This document shows, piece by piece, positions 9,261 to 18,728 of a stretch of DNA of 23,829 nt (within the stretch, counting starts at the first letter, position 1; the number at the start of each line of letters is the position of its first letter). Origin of the DNA: Gnetum montanum (taxonomy: Eukaryota; Streptophyta; Gnetopsida; Gnetales; Gnetaceae); contig MNCI01025512.1 of the NCBI GenBank assembly GCA_015680685.1, forward strand, positions 1,092-24,920. Reading direction: 5' to 3'. Both the position numbers and the translations under genes were made by a program. A model generated the notes under the pieces. The model had not been told where the DNA came from. It saw only the letters and a program-made list of their open reading frames with translations, and made no database searches.

Positions 9261-10257
9261 CCCCATCAAAAATCCACTTTATATTTTATATTTCAATAAT
9301 ACTATAACTCTTTCCAATTGATTCCAAGGTTTTAGTTTATTTGTTATGTTAGATTATGGAGCATTAGATTTATACAAACTTATCATGTTATCATTATGAT
9401 CATGTGAATGTAGGATATATGATGTTGGATAATGGTTAGTCATAATTATTAGGTAACCTTGGAAAATTCTATCCTTTCCTCTCATAAACACTAGCCCTCA
9501 AGTGTGATGATCCATGGCTATCCTATGAACAATGGGGGTGAAGTGTGTTCATTTCTACTTGAGACTCCTTAGCCACCTAGGAGACCTACTATGATGCCAT
9601 TAAATAGTGATCAAAGGCACATACACGAGGGTTGAATTACACCATGGGCAAAGTTTCCGAAAGGACCATGCTCTTTGGCAATGTAGCTAATCGGCCAGAC
9701 TCATGTTGGAATTCCTACCTCAAGAATGAAGTATACCATGAGCAATCCTCACAAAAAAATGTAATAAGTTCTTAAGTGTGATGGAGTCTAGCAGCAATCC
9801 TCACCCTAACCTCTGTTTCCCCTTTTGAATTTAATGTTCGAAAAAAAAGACCCAATGAAAAATCTAAAAGTTGTGGCTTACTATGATCTAACATGAGCTT
9901 TAAATCATCCTCCTCATTAAGTTCTGTACAAGTCTCATGCTTATAATAGTCTGCGTACTTTTACTATTACCTTGTGAGAATATTGAGAATGAGAGCTTAA
10001 TTATATATATACATATATATATCTATAGATCTTAGTTAAAATAATAAAAAATTATATATTTAGATTTTAATGATGTGGTTTGGGTAGCCCATGTCTAGTT
10101 CTCTTTTGATCATTTGGTTATTTTGATCATTTTTAGATCACTATAGTTTACTTACAAATTTTTATTTCCTTGTTTTGTGACATTTTTGATTCTCCATCTA
10201 TTGCATTTCTTTTTAAAATTTCATGATTTTTGTTGCTCCTTGCACTTGCATGCAATT

Positions 10258-10275
10258 TGTAGTTTAGGGGCTAAG
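10258..10275 (+). other. Polypurine-tract position of element B1
   Basis: The string tgtagtttaggggctaag directly precedes the LTR start, and the matching site in element B2 (18283-18300) reads aaaagtttggaggctaag. The shared GGGGCTAAG / GGAGGCTAAG end marks the plus-strand priming site, though it contains some pyrimidines. Confidence 0.5.
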
Positions 10276-10332
10276 TGTTGAGGCCAACCTCACCCATGCT
10301 AGGCATGGGGCTTCATTAATCATTTTAATTTC

Positions 10333-10353
10333 ATATATATATATATATATATA
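10333..10353. repeat. (AT)n microsatellite
   Basis: An uninterrupted run of alternating AT lies near the start of the B1 LTR. A similar but interrupted run lies at 10002-10023 in the internal region. Confidence 0.9.
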
Positions 10354-10820
10354 GTCAAACTTCAAAGTTTCTATATAATTATTTCAATAGTTGTTTTTAC
10401 ATTATGCTTTCTGGCTTTATCAATGCTAGCCATGTATAATGAAATTTAGTTAGTGGCAGTACTCTTAATACACCTGCTAAATAACATAGTTCATGCCTCG
10501 AACAAAACAATGCTCTAGAGATCTAGGATACCTATTTTTCTTTCCAATAGAGTAGTTTCATAATTCTTTTTAATTCATATCCCAACCATAAGTATAAAAT
10601 AAAATAAAATATGAATCTCAATAGACACATTGTCAACGTATATGTGAGACCGGTCATTGATTGCAAGCCATTAGGGATGTACAAAAAAAGGCTCTATATG
10701 AAGTTCAGTGACTCCTACAATGTTGTTTATCCTAATGCAATCTCTAGGATCGGCAACACAGTCTAGTTGCCAACCTTTTCTTTGAAACACGTAGCGGCTG
10801 GCAGCGCATGTCTGTCGGCT

Positions 10821-10838
10821 ATTTTATTTTATTTTATT
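10821..10838. repeat. (ATTTT)n simple repeat
   Basis: Three tandem ATTTT units and part of a fourth. An AAAAT run of the complementary type lies at 10595-10610 in the same LTR. Confidence 0.8.
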
Positions 10839-11168
10839 CTTTTGTTTTCTCTGGCCCAATGCGATGCATCTCTTAGCCTCTTGTTCCTGTAAGCAGTGCA
10901 AAAATGGTGACAGGAAAGCTACAGTGGCCTCGTTCTTCCCTCTTGTAAAAAAATGATGGAACAGTAGTGATCTAGGCACGTGAGATGCAGCAACGCACAT
11001 AGATGGTGCCCAAGAAGTAGGTGACTGAAGTCCTTCTCTTCTTCCTAATATCAAGGGACCTCTTCTAGTAGAACATAGAGGCTTCTTCTGCAGGGAACGT
11101 TGGGAGGAAACCAAGACCCGCCTCTGTCTATTCTCTCTCTTATTCTCTCTTTGCTTGGTGCAACAAGT

Positions 11169-11417
11169 GGGTCATGAATAATGTGATGGATGCACCAACG
11201 GTTGGCAGCAAAGGCGCATAGACGTGGATGGCAAGACCTTTTCTCGCAGGAACCACAACCTACAGATAACGGACCAACACTGGCACATCTGACAACAATG
11301 TAGCTGTAGACAACAACCTTCTGTCTAGACACTAGAGCAATGACAAACACCTATAGTGAGTCAGCAGGTAGGTCACAAATAACGTGACGGACGCAGCGAC
11401 GGCTAGCAGCATAGAAT
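11169..11417 (+). repeat. Internal repeat within the B1 LTR, about 200-bp period
   Basis: Segment 11169-11220 (gggtcatgaataatgtgatgg through cgcatag) recurs at about 11369-11417 as ggtcacaaataacgtgacgg through catagaa. A weaker partial match (gcggctggcagcgcat) occurs near 10795. The first copy has lost CpGs that the second keeps. This duplication accounts for part of the extra LTR length. Confidence 0.6.
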
Positions 11418-11950
11418 TACATAGAAACCACACACGTGTCTCAGCCACATACAACATGCAAGGAGTCGGTGGCTAAAGTTCCTCTCTTCTCTTCTTCTCA
11501 AACTACAGTAGTCAATAGACGACAAATGACAACAGGTGGATGACGTACGACACACTACACCTTGCAATGATGGGCTGGGATAAGTGAAGAAGCAGTAGAC
11601 GGCGGTTTCTTCTTCATCCGTGGTAACAGGCATCATCAAGCCTCCTCTTCCCTTATCCATTAGTGGAGCGTTGCGGTGGTGTCCACAACTGACCGTTAGC
11701 TAGAACAACACTAGCGAGACTATGGAAAATTTGAATTTTTATTTTGTATTATTTATTGTGCTCAAAAATTGCACAAATGTTTAATTTTGATTTTAGTTAT
11801 TTTACTATGCTTTTCAAAACATAATAGAACCCTCCTAAAATTAAATTTAAGTTTTCAATATTTTATTTAAAATGTTATTATTATTATTTTTGTCACATAG
11901 CCCTTTCGAACTGAGACTATTCTCAAGTTTCATACCCATACGCATCAACA

Positions 11951-12809
11951 CTTCCAAAATTTTAAAGTTGAGGAGGAGCACCTCCTAGGCATGTGGGTGG
12001 CGGAACCCTGGTTCTTACCATTTCCACTTCCCACTCCTTGTGGATCGTGATAGTGAAACTAAAATCACCATCAAAGACTTTAATCGTGAACTAGCTCTTA
12101 GTCTGTTCCATGATTTTGATTTGAAGGCATGCATTTGTTGAGGTAGATTTTGTCTTTCAGCAATGCCCTTCACAATGAGGTGTTAGCCTAATGGTAATTT
12201 CACTAGCTAGCATTGAGTTATAATTTTTTTTTTATTTTGGGGTGTAGTTATGTTTCAATTATTTTGGTTCCAACATCTACCATACAACAACTCTTTGAAA
12301 ACTTGTTTAAAGAGATTATCACCGAGGGTGTCTCCTATATAGGTACAGAAACTAAAAAATACTCTCTCAAGCAGTAATATGCATTTCAAAATCTTAAACC
12401 AAGGATTAATTGTTAAATAAGAACATTTTTAAAGATCATTCTTATGATTAAAATATAAAGTGCAATGCTAAAATATTAAAGAGGAGGTAACCAACATAAA
12501 ATTTTTCAAACAGACATCAGAGAGATTCAATTTAACATCAAAATATTGGTGAACAAGGAATTAAAATAATTAATACATGAGAAAAAAACATTTAAAGGCA
12601 AATGGATAATAAATTAAATGTACATAGATAATAAATCTTTTTTATAAAAGGAAATGAACAAAATTAAATAGATTATGAAAATAACATAACATTAAATAAA
12701 CAAAGCTTATATCATGATCACAATCAAGACTGAAATCAGATTTGGGTAGTTGCTCATAATTTAGCAACTCACAAACTATAGAACTTAAAGTTTCATAGGA
12801 TAACAAAAT
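11951..12809. other. Spacer between elements B1 and B2
   Basis: The left 190 bp include an open plus frame (11989-12141, about 50 codons) with coding-like residues such as LVDRDSETKITIKDFNREL, too short to assign. Then come a SINE-like fragment and an AT-rich stretch with no supportable gene. A host or element origin cannot be decided. Confidence 0.5.
12180..12290 (+). repeat. SINE-like unit, copy 2, internally deleted
   Basis: The head gttagcctaatggtaa (12182-12197) matches the A-box region of the unit at 1164-1328, and ggtgtagttatgtttcaattat matches its distal part (ggtgtgcatatgtttcaattat). The B-box segment is missing or unrecognisable. Two copies with the same order support a dispersed repeat family. 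Confidence 0.45.
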
Positions 12810-12814
12810 AAACT
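12810..12814. other. Target-site duplication of element B2, left
   Basis: The bases aaact directly precede the left LTR and are repeated exactly directly after the right LTR at 19413-19417. A 5-bp duplication is standard for LTR retrotransposon integration and confirms both element ends. Confidence 0.85.
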
Positions 12815-12934
12815 TGTTGATGTCAACACTCCCATGCTTGCATGGAACCATGATTATCAATGTTTCTATTTCTCTCCCTTAATAACCACAATAAAAATCA
12901 TGTGAGTAGTGGGAATTTAAACTATCGGGTGGTG

Positions 12935-13145
12935 GTCATTAATGGCGGTAGTTATGGACATTTGTGACAAATTTTTCAGAATTCATGATGGTTATAGTCA
13001 TTAATGATGGTAGTTACAGTTATTAATGATGGAAGTTACAGTCATTAGTGGCAAACATTTCAGAAGTTATGACAATTACAGTTGTTAATGATGGTGGTTA
13101 CGATCATTAGTAGCAAATGTTTCGGAAGTTATGATGGTTATGGAC
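12935..13145 (+). repeat. Tandem array in U3 of the 5' LTR of B2
   Basis: Imperfect units of about 22 bp resembling gtcattaatgatggtagtta recur around 12938, 12997, 13018, 13038 and 13079, interleaved with a second unit of the type ggcaaacatttcagaagtta. The copy in the right LTR has one unit fewer. Tandem repeats upstream of the TATA box often act as enhancer-like elements in plant LTRs; that role is inferred here. Confidence 0.65.
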
Positions 13146-13250
13146 ATAAAGGGCACTTAATTGGAGAATGTGGGCATTATTACACAAGAGGTGGTGGTTT
13201 CTATAGTCGTTACATGAAACGTAGACATCATTATGGATGGTCACAAGAGC

Positions 13251-13260
13251 TATAAAATGG
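13251..13260 (+). promoter_or_regulatory. TATA box of B2 5' LTR
   Basis: The string tataaaatgg is preceded by agc and followed by agtct, and is identical in the right LTR at 18719-18728. It lies about 435 bp into the LTR, downstream of the tandem array, as expected at the end of U3. Confidence 0.6.
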
Positions 13261-13861
13261 AGTCTTGAGGGTGGCTCTTGGATAGGGGGCAGGGGAGCCC
13301 CAAACAAGCTCTGGCTATCAATTTGAAGGGGCAGCTTCCTCTTCACTAAGTAGCAGTTTCCTCTTTTATTTTCTTTTCTTTACAAGCTTCTAGTTGATCT
13401 TTGAGGAGGGTCCAAGGCAGGAGCCAGCAGCTCAAAATCAGATCCTTGCAGATGGTAGGAGATTGTCTCGATGATGCAGATGTGGGTGGACAATCTTCCT
13501 CTCTGCGACGGTGCACAAAATATGGTAGACAATAGCAAACCTTAAGTACTACAGTTGCTACCCTATGCAGACTGCAATGGGTAGTCTCTTTCTCTCTCTC
13601 TTCCTCTCTCATGGCGATCACGGTCTTCCTACCCAGTAGTGGATACCATCGGCATTCATGGACCAACAGGATCAATAGGACTAGGGAAAATTTAGTTCTT
13701 TTAATTATCTATTGTATTGAAGATAATTATTTAAGTTAAATTCCATATTTCTTTCTACTTTATTATTTGCAAAAGGCCACATAACGCTCTCTAGCTAAGA
13801 CTATTCCTGGGTTTCCATACCCATACGGGAGGCATCCTAGGCAATAGTCTCTTAAAATGAG

Positions 13862-13946
13862 TTTTCTTTCCTAGTGTTGGTGTGACCAAAATTTATGCAT
13901 GCATCAACACTTTTTCTTTCCCTAGTGTTGGTGTGACCAAAATAAA
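13862..13946 (+). repeat. Tandem duplication across the LTR-leader junction of B2
   Basis: The string ttttctttcctagtgttggt with its continuation gtgaccaaaat occurs at 13862-13892 inside the LTR and again at 13912-13943 just after it; the right LTR has one copy. The second copy occupies the place where a PBS should start, and I find no convincing PBS. Confidence 0.75.
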
Positions 13947-14267
13947 CTTAAAATTGCATAATCAAATAAAACCACCTTACCTAACCGAGAACTAAGGTAA
14001 GGACTACCAAAACACAAATTCGAAAATGGGATTGGAAACAAGGATTTTTTAAAAAGTAGCATATTTTAGTGTTTTTATTTATCAAAAAATTATTATTTCA
14101 ATATTTTCTTTTCTTTTACGCAATTTCATAGTTTTTATATTTTATAGTTTTGTTTTATGAGTGAACTCTCCTCTGCTTCTAACTGAATAATCACTTGTCT
14201 CTTCGCATTAAGGAAACAACAAACCTCACATTTTCCAAGTTTTATTCATAGGAGAGCTCAGACTAGG
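13947..14267 (+). other. 5' leader of element B2
   Basis: AT-rich, with no frame of note. It leads to an ATG at 14268 that begins a Gag-like peptide. Confidence 0.5.
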
Positions 14268-15800
14268 ATGACAGCCAATCAACCCTTGGCTCCCTTGGTT
14301 AGTAACCCCTTTAACTTTACTAAATACCACGACATCCCAAAGTCACTCTAGAACATAAATTTTTTCTATGATCCCACAAACCCTTTTAGTGATGCCCGCC
14401 AACATATACAATGTTTTGAAACCTTACTAGGCATCTACAACATTGTCTAAAATGATGTGCATGTAGGGTATTTGTGACAAGTTTCAGAACCAAAGCAATC
14501 CAATGGTTTCTGATGCTCCCCAATGCCTCCATTAACTCATGGTAGGAGTTCAAAAATAAGTTTTTGACTCAATTTGACAAATTCACAAGCCCTGCAAGAG
14601 CATCTAGCAACTTCACTAGCTTAAAAAAGCTACATAGGAAAAATGTTAGGGATTACAACCTAAGATTCCTTCACCAATTGACCTATGTGCCAAGCGAGAT
14701 GCGTCCACAACCCGATGGCATCCTCAACTTTTACCTCTCTACCATTGATCCATTCATTGCGTATGCCACCAAATTTTACCCTAACATAACAAAAATATAG
14801 GGAGCAATGGCTAAAGCTGTGGAGCTAGAACAAAGTACCCTTATGAACAACATTCAAACCCAATTTGGAATGACGAGCGTTAGCAATCCTATGCAACATA
14901 GTCCTCTACCTCTACCAACTTTTCTAGTGACCAACACTATGTTCCAAACTCATGTTCCCCTTCAAATGACTCAACCAACAAATAGCTATTTTCAAGGTCC
15001 CACATTTTCTATGTTCCTACCATCTAACACTGGTTTGAATGAGGATCAATGGAAGGCCTTAACTCAGTCCATCATAAACCCAAACAAGGTACCTAATCTT
15101 GTCGAATCCATGACTCAAGCTTAAGGTCAAATGACCTAGATATTAACTTCACTTTAAAAAATTTCCATCAAAGTAGTTGAACTAAAGCAAAACAACAACA
15201 AGGGTCCTATACAACCAAAAAAGCATAGTGCATTAGTCAATGACAATTATTGTCACATCCATAACACTAGGCAACATTCTAAGAAGACTTGTCCCCAATT
15301 TTTAGCATTATATGGCAACAACAACCAAGGTCAAAAAAATGGGAAACCTCCTATTATGGTCCTTAGCGAACCTCATCAAACAGAAAATGAAGAGGTTTCC
15401 TCATTGGAGCAAGTTATGGTAAATAACCCCAACCCACCTAATTCTCGCTATCGTAAAGTTACTGACAATATGAACAACCTACAATAACAAACTAGGAATG
15501 ACCCTTACACTCCTCCAAACATAAGAGCTCCTAGTCAAAGTAACACAAATACTCAAACTGAGTCATCCCAAACAAACACCTCACAACAACCAAATCCACC
15601 TTCTATACTTAGAAGGACTCCACCTCGATAAGAAGTCAAAGATGGACCTAAGACTTACAATCTAGTTAAGGATTTTAAGAAAACCAAAGCTAACATCTCA
15701 ATGTATGATCTTTTACAATTTAATGAAATAAAAGAGGTGATTCAAGAGATAGTTTGTAGACCAGAAACCAATAAAGGAAAATCCCCAAACCCCAAAAGCA
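14268..15800 (+). pseudogene. gag: Gag of element B2, decayed
   Basis: Capsid and nucleocapsid precursor. An ATG at 14268 opens MTANQPLAPLVSNPFNFTKY, which runs with two stops to about 14458; a shift then enters the main frame. That frame has VTSFRTKAIQWFLMLPNASI and, after one TAG, EFKNKFLTQFDKF, the Retrotrans_gag core pattern (A..W...L....I..W..F...F). It continues through a TAG near 14798 to a Gln/Pro/Thr-rich region and three stops near 15122-15159. A knuckle with spacing C-x2-H-x4-H-x4-C follows at 15251-15292 (YCHIHNTRQHSKKTC), close to CCHC with the second Cys replaced by His. Then come an Asn/Pro/Thr-rich linker and a block KTKANISMYDLLQFNEIKE, a conserved stretch before protease in plant gypsy elements. 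The frame shifts again near 15790. It is not translatable as one protein. Confidence 0.8.
15251..15292 (+). other. Nucleocapsid zinc-knuckle-like motif
   Basis: Fourteen codons from Cys to Cys with spacing C-x2-H-x4-H-x4-C. The family norm is C-x2-C-x4-H-x4-C, which binds zinc and RNA in the particle. The His at the second position may be a mutation or a tolerated variant. Confidence 0.6.
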
Positions 15801-15855
15801 AATTCACTTCACTGAAAGGCCTAACACATCATTAGTACAAAATGTAAACAATTCC

Positions 15856-16419
15856 ATGATGAGTGAGAAAAAGCAACCTCCTTTCCTAACAACTCTAATT
15901 ATTTTAGGAAAGAATATTCACAATTTTTTGATGGATTTTGGAGCAATTGTTAGTGTCATGCCTCTTGAGGTATATAAGAATTTAGGAGCACAAATGATAC
16001 CACAAACAAAAAATGTGATTCAACTTGATGGGTCCAACATACCTGTAGTAGGGTCATTAAAAGGAGTAAAATTGCAACTTAAAAAATATTCTACATTCAC
16101 ATGTTACATAGATATCCTAGTAGTTGACATGTCACCTACCTATGGTGTGCTCCTATCTAGGACTTTTGGAGCCAAGTTTGGGGGCTTCTTTAGGTCAGAT
16201 TTCTCAGAATTATTAATCCCTATCAAAGGAAAATCTGAATACATGACTATACCTCGAGAACCCTTCTACAAACAAGTAGTTATAGCCTTGGATAAACAAA
16301 ATCAATATTTGGAAGATAAAAATACTAATCTTTATGTCAGGGTTATTGAGGTTGAGCGTAGTGTACATGTGAGTGGAACTACAAAAATAAATCTTGTCTC
16401 TCATACAGGTTTAGCCTAA
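15856..16419 (+). pseudogene. Retropepsin-like aspartic protease of element B2
   Basis: The longest open frame of the window, 187 codons. NFLMDFGAIVSVMPLEVYKN aligns with the retropepsin active-site loop (usually L-I-D-S-G-A-S-x-S-x-M-P); here the catalytic Asp is kept but the following Ser or Thr is Phe. IQLDGSNIPVVGSLKGV and the block TYGVLLSRTFGAKFGG match the flap-region strand and the second conserved block of plant gypsy proteases. The reading probably began upstream in fusion with Gag (open from about 15790), so the ATG at 15856 is only the first Met. Function would be Gag processing in the particle. D-F-G in place of D-S/T-G makes activity unlikely. Confidence 0.82.
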
Positions 16420-16686
16420 TCCTATCAAAATTCTAGAGAAGGTAAAGAAAGCTATGGAGACACGTTGCCTTATCAACAACACTATGAATTTTTTCTAAGT
16501 GATCCACCACCTTTAGGGGAAGCCAAAGATATAAATAAGACCCTACCTCTTAAAACATTTGAAGGTGTGCTAAGTTTTAACAACATATCCATGGAACATT
16601 CTACTAGAAAGGCTATATCTGATGACCCACCAAGACCTAGACCTATCATTGAAACTTATACCAAAGAATAACTTTATAGAAAATGA
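16420..16686 (+). pseudogene. Post-protease segment of element B2, unassigned
   Basis: A frame at 16465-16671 (68 codons, MPYQQHYEFFLSDPPPLGEA at the start) is Pro-rich and ends in IETYTKE before a stop. It probably belongs to the protease-RT connection of the ancestral polyprotein, but no RT block is present. The deletion junction that removed pol most likely lies between about 16670 and 16720. Confidence 0.5.
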
Positions 16687-16995
16687 TCAAGTAAGTTAAG
16701 ATCAGGTCTTGATTTTCGTAATCTTAAGCATCAAAAAATTGTTAAACAATGTCTTGACCAAAAGTACATTGGTGAAGTCTTTAAGATAGGATACCTAGTC
16801 CTAGAAAAAGGTAGAACATTTGACCAAGAAAATCTTCAAGGTAAGTTCCCTTCTATGTGTTCATGTCCATTCCAAATTAAAGATGTCATTGACCCCAATG
16901 TGTACAAGGTTGCTGATGTGCAAGGACATATTAATGCATTCCATCCAAAGCATTTCTACTCAGGTGCCCCACATGGACACCTAGTAGATTCTTAG
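16687..16995 (+). pseudogene. Integrase C-terminal tail of element B2
   Basis: An open frame without an early ATG runs from a stop at 16684 to a TAG at 16993. It reads NLKHQKIVKQCLDQKYIGEV, then FKIGYLVLEKGRTFDQ, CPFQIKDVIDPNVYKVAD and a terminal HPKHFYS. This is the pattern of the C-terminal end of gypsy integrases: a helix with a basic run and D-x-K, then F-x-x-G-D-x-V-L (here GYLVL), then G-P-F-x-I/V, Y-x-L and a final L-K-x-F/Y. In active integrases this part aids DNA binding. The catalytic DD(35)E core, HHCC domain, RNase H and RT that should precede it are all missing. Confidence 0.72.
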
Positions 16996-18300
16996 TTGCA
17001 TGCTTTCTTTCCCTTCACCATGCATTTCATTTGTATATAGTTGCATTTGCATATTTTCTTTGCATTTCCATCATTTCTTTCTTGGCATATTATTTTGGTT
17101 TTTTCTTTACATATGATTTTAGTAATCATTATGATCTTTTGAGTTACTAGGCGTTGGGTCATTAGAGCACCATTGGAAAATAATGCTAGTATAATGCTTT
17201 ATATAATATTTCTTATTACTATTACATGAAATCTTTTTTATACTATATATTTCAATAATTCTTTGATTCTTCCCAGTCTTTTTCAAGGTTTTAGTTTCTT
17301 TAGTTATGTTGGATTATGGAGTATGAGATTTGTGTTAACTTATCATGTAATCATCATGATCATGTTAGTGTCGTATAGGTGATGTTGGAAAACGGTTAGC
17401 CATAATCACTAGGTGACCTTGGAAAATTCCATTTTCCCTTTCATAAACCCTAGCCCTCAAGTGTGATGATCCATGGTTACCCTATGAACAATGGAGTGAA
17501 GTGTGTTCATCTCCACTTGAGAACCCATATCCACCTAGGAGACCTACTATGACACTATCAAATCATAATTAAAGGCACATACACGAGGGTTGAACTACAC
17601 CATGGGAAAAGTTTCAAAAGGACCATGTTCATTGGCAATGTAGCTAATTGGCTAGACTTGTGTTGGCATTTCTAACTTATGAATGAAGTACACCATGGGC
17701 AAAGTTCCCTAAAAAAAAAAAAAGGAATGAGGACCATGTTCATTGGCAGTGTAATAAGTTCTTAAGTGTGATGGGGTCCAACAGGTATCCTAACCCTAAC
17801 CTCCATTTCTCCTGTTGAACCTATTTTCAAAAAAAAAAAAGGCAAATAATCCCTTTTCATCCATTTTCTTTTTCAATGTCAAAAAAAAAGTTCCAAGGAA
17901 AAATACGAAAGTTGTGACTAGCCACAATCTAACGTGAGCCTGTCTTCCTCATTAAGTTTAGTATGGTTCGTGTGCTCAAAGTAGTTTGCATGTTGTTGAC
18001 TTTTACCTTGTGAGAGGATTGAGAATGTGATCTTAATTATATTTTAATTATATATAGATATATGGAGTTAAAATAATAAAATTATATATTTAGAGTTTAA
18101 TTAAATAAGATGGTGTGGTTTTGGTGGCCCACATTTAGTTCTCTTTTGATTATATGGTTATTTTAATCATGTTTAGTTTACTTTTAAGTTTCCATTTGCT
18201 TGTTTTGTGATGTTTGTAATTCCCTATCTATTGCATCATTTTAAAATTTTTGTGGTCTTGTTCCTTGCACTGGCATGTAATTAAAAGTTTGGAGGCTAAG
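16996..18300 (+). other. Non-coding 3' internal region of element B2
   Basis: No gene is seen. From about 17235 it is homologous to 9269-10275 of element B1. It contains the internal near-repeat accatgttcattggcaatgt / accatgttcattggcagtgt (about 17620 and 17735) and several A runs (near 17710, 17828, 17880). It ends in the purine-rich tract aaaagtttggaggctaag before the LTR. Confidence 0.65.
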
Positions 18301-18718
18301 TGTTGATGTCAACACTCCCATGCTTGCATGGGGCCATGATTATCAACGTTTCTATTTCTCTCCCTTAATAACCACAATAAAAATCATGTGAGTAGTGGGA
18401 ATTTAAACTGTCAGGTGGTGGTCATTAATGGTGGAAGTTATGGACATTAGTGACAAATGTTTCAGAAGTTATGGTAGTTACAGTCATTAATGATGGTAGT
18501 TATAGTCATTAGTGGCAAACATTTTGGAAGTTATGATAATTACGATCATTAATGATGGCATTTATCGATATTAGTAGTAGATGTTTCAGAAGTTATGATG
18601 GTTATGGACATTAGTGGGCACTTAATTGGAGAATGTGGGCATTATTACACAAGAAGTGGTGGTAGTTTCTATAGCTATTACATGAAACATAGACATCATT
18701 ATGGATGGTCACAGTAGC

Positions 18719-18728
18719 TATAAAATGG
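18719..18728 (+). promoter_or_regulatory. TATA box of B2 3' LTR
   Basis: tataaaatgg, identical to the site in the 5' LTR. Preservation in both copies despite overall divergence is weak support for a real core promoter. Confidence 0.55.

Larger units (their letters stand above)
2277..9268 (-). mobile_element. Element A: non-autonomous Ty3/gypsy-type LTR retrotransposon
   Basis: The element is 6,992 bp, flanked by direct repeats of 842 and 809 bp that begin TGATGGG and end CTCATCA in element sense (5-bp inverted termini TGATG/CATCA). Orientation is minus: the tRNA-Asp-type PBS lies directly inside the right LTR, and gag then protease follow leftwards. After the protease, the roughly 2.1 kb up to the left LTR has no reverse transcriptase, RNase H or integrase pattern on either strand. 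A tRNA-Asp primer is known from Athila/Tat-type gypsy elements, but without RT the lineage cannot be fixed. It is a gag-pro-only derivative comparable in organisation to non-autonomous gag-bearing LTR elements. Every coding part carries stops, so it is inactive. Confidence 0.85.
8460..9268 (-). repeat. Right LTR of element A (5' LTR)
   Basis: This is the partner of 2277-3118, and also matches 1-199 in its element-3' part. In element sense it runs from TGATGGGGC at 9268 to CATCA at 8460, next to the PBS. It contains the GATATC array (9202-9260), the TATA box (9178-9185) and an antisense open frame (9024-9299) whose similarity to the frame in the other LTR follows from LTR identity. In a live element this LTR would drive transcription leftwards. 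Confidence 0.88.
9269..11950 (+). mobile_element. Element B1: 3' part of a family-B LTR retrotransposon
   Basis: 9269-10275 matches the 3' internal non-coding region of element B2 (about 17235-18300) in the same order and strand, with shared strings such as ctcaagtgtgatgatccatgg and acacgagggttgaa. It leads through a purine-rich tract into an LTR starting TGTTGAGG at 10276 and ending CATCAACA at 11950. The 5' LTR and all coding parts are missing; the left boundary is the end of element A. Orientation is plus. It is a truncated relic. Confidence 0.75.
10276..11950 (+). repeat. 3' LTR of element B1, enlarged by internal repeats
   Basis: It begins TGTTGAGGCC and ends cccatacgCATCAACA, with an inverted terminal TGTTGA/CATCAACA like element B2. 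Homology to the B2 LTR is seen at the head (cccatgct..gcatgggg) and in the last 250 bp (gactatggaaaatttgaa against gactagggaaaatttagt; cgaactgagactattct against ctaagactattcc). At about 1,675 bp it is some 580 bp longer than the B2 LTR, with a CT-rich and more GC-rich centre (10850-11700) that contains an internal repeat, plus AT and ATTTT simple repeats. Weak open frames in the centre (10824-11660, minus) look incidental. Confidence 0.7.
12815..13909 (+). repeat. 5' LTR of element B2
   Basis: This aligns through its length with 18301-19412 at roughly 85-90 percent by eye. It holds a 22-bp-unit tandem array (12935-13145), a TATA box (13251-13260), a CT-rich tract (13586-13610) and the terminal block gactattcctgggtttcc. 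Its last 45 bases are partly duplicated just outside the LTR end. Confidence 0.9.

Noticed and set aside
10824-11660. Three adjacent minus frames of 85-99 codons, possibly a gene
   Set aside because: They lie within the B1 LTR, overlap in different frames, and show no recognised pattern; the GC-richer CT tract lowers stop frequency.
12935-13145. CRISPR-like array
   Set aside because: Repeats are imperfect, tandem without unique spacers, and lie inside a plant LTR.
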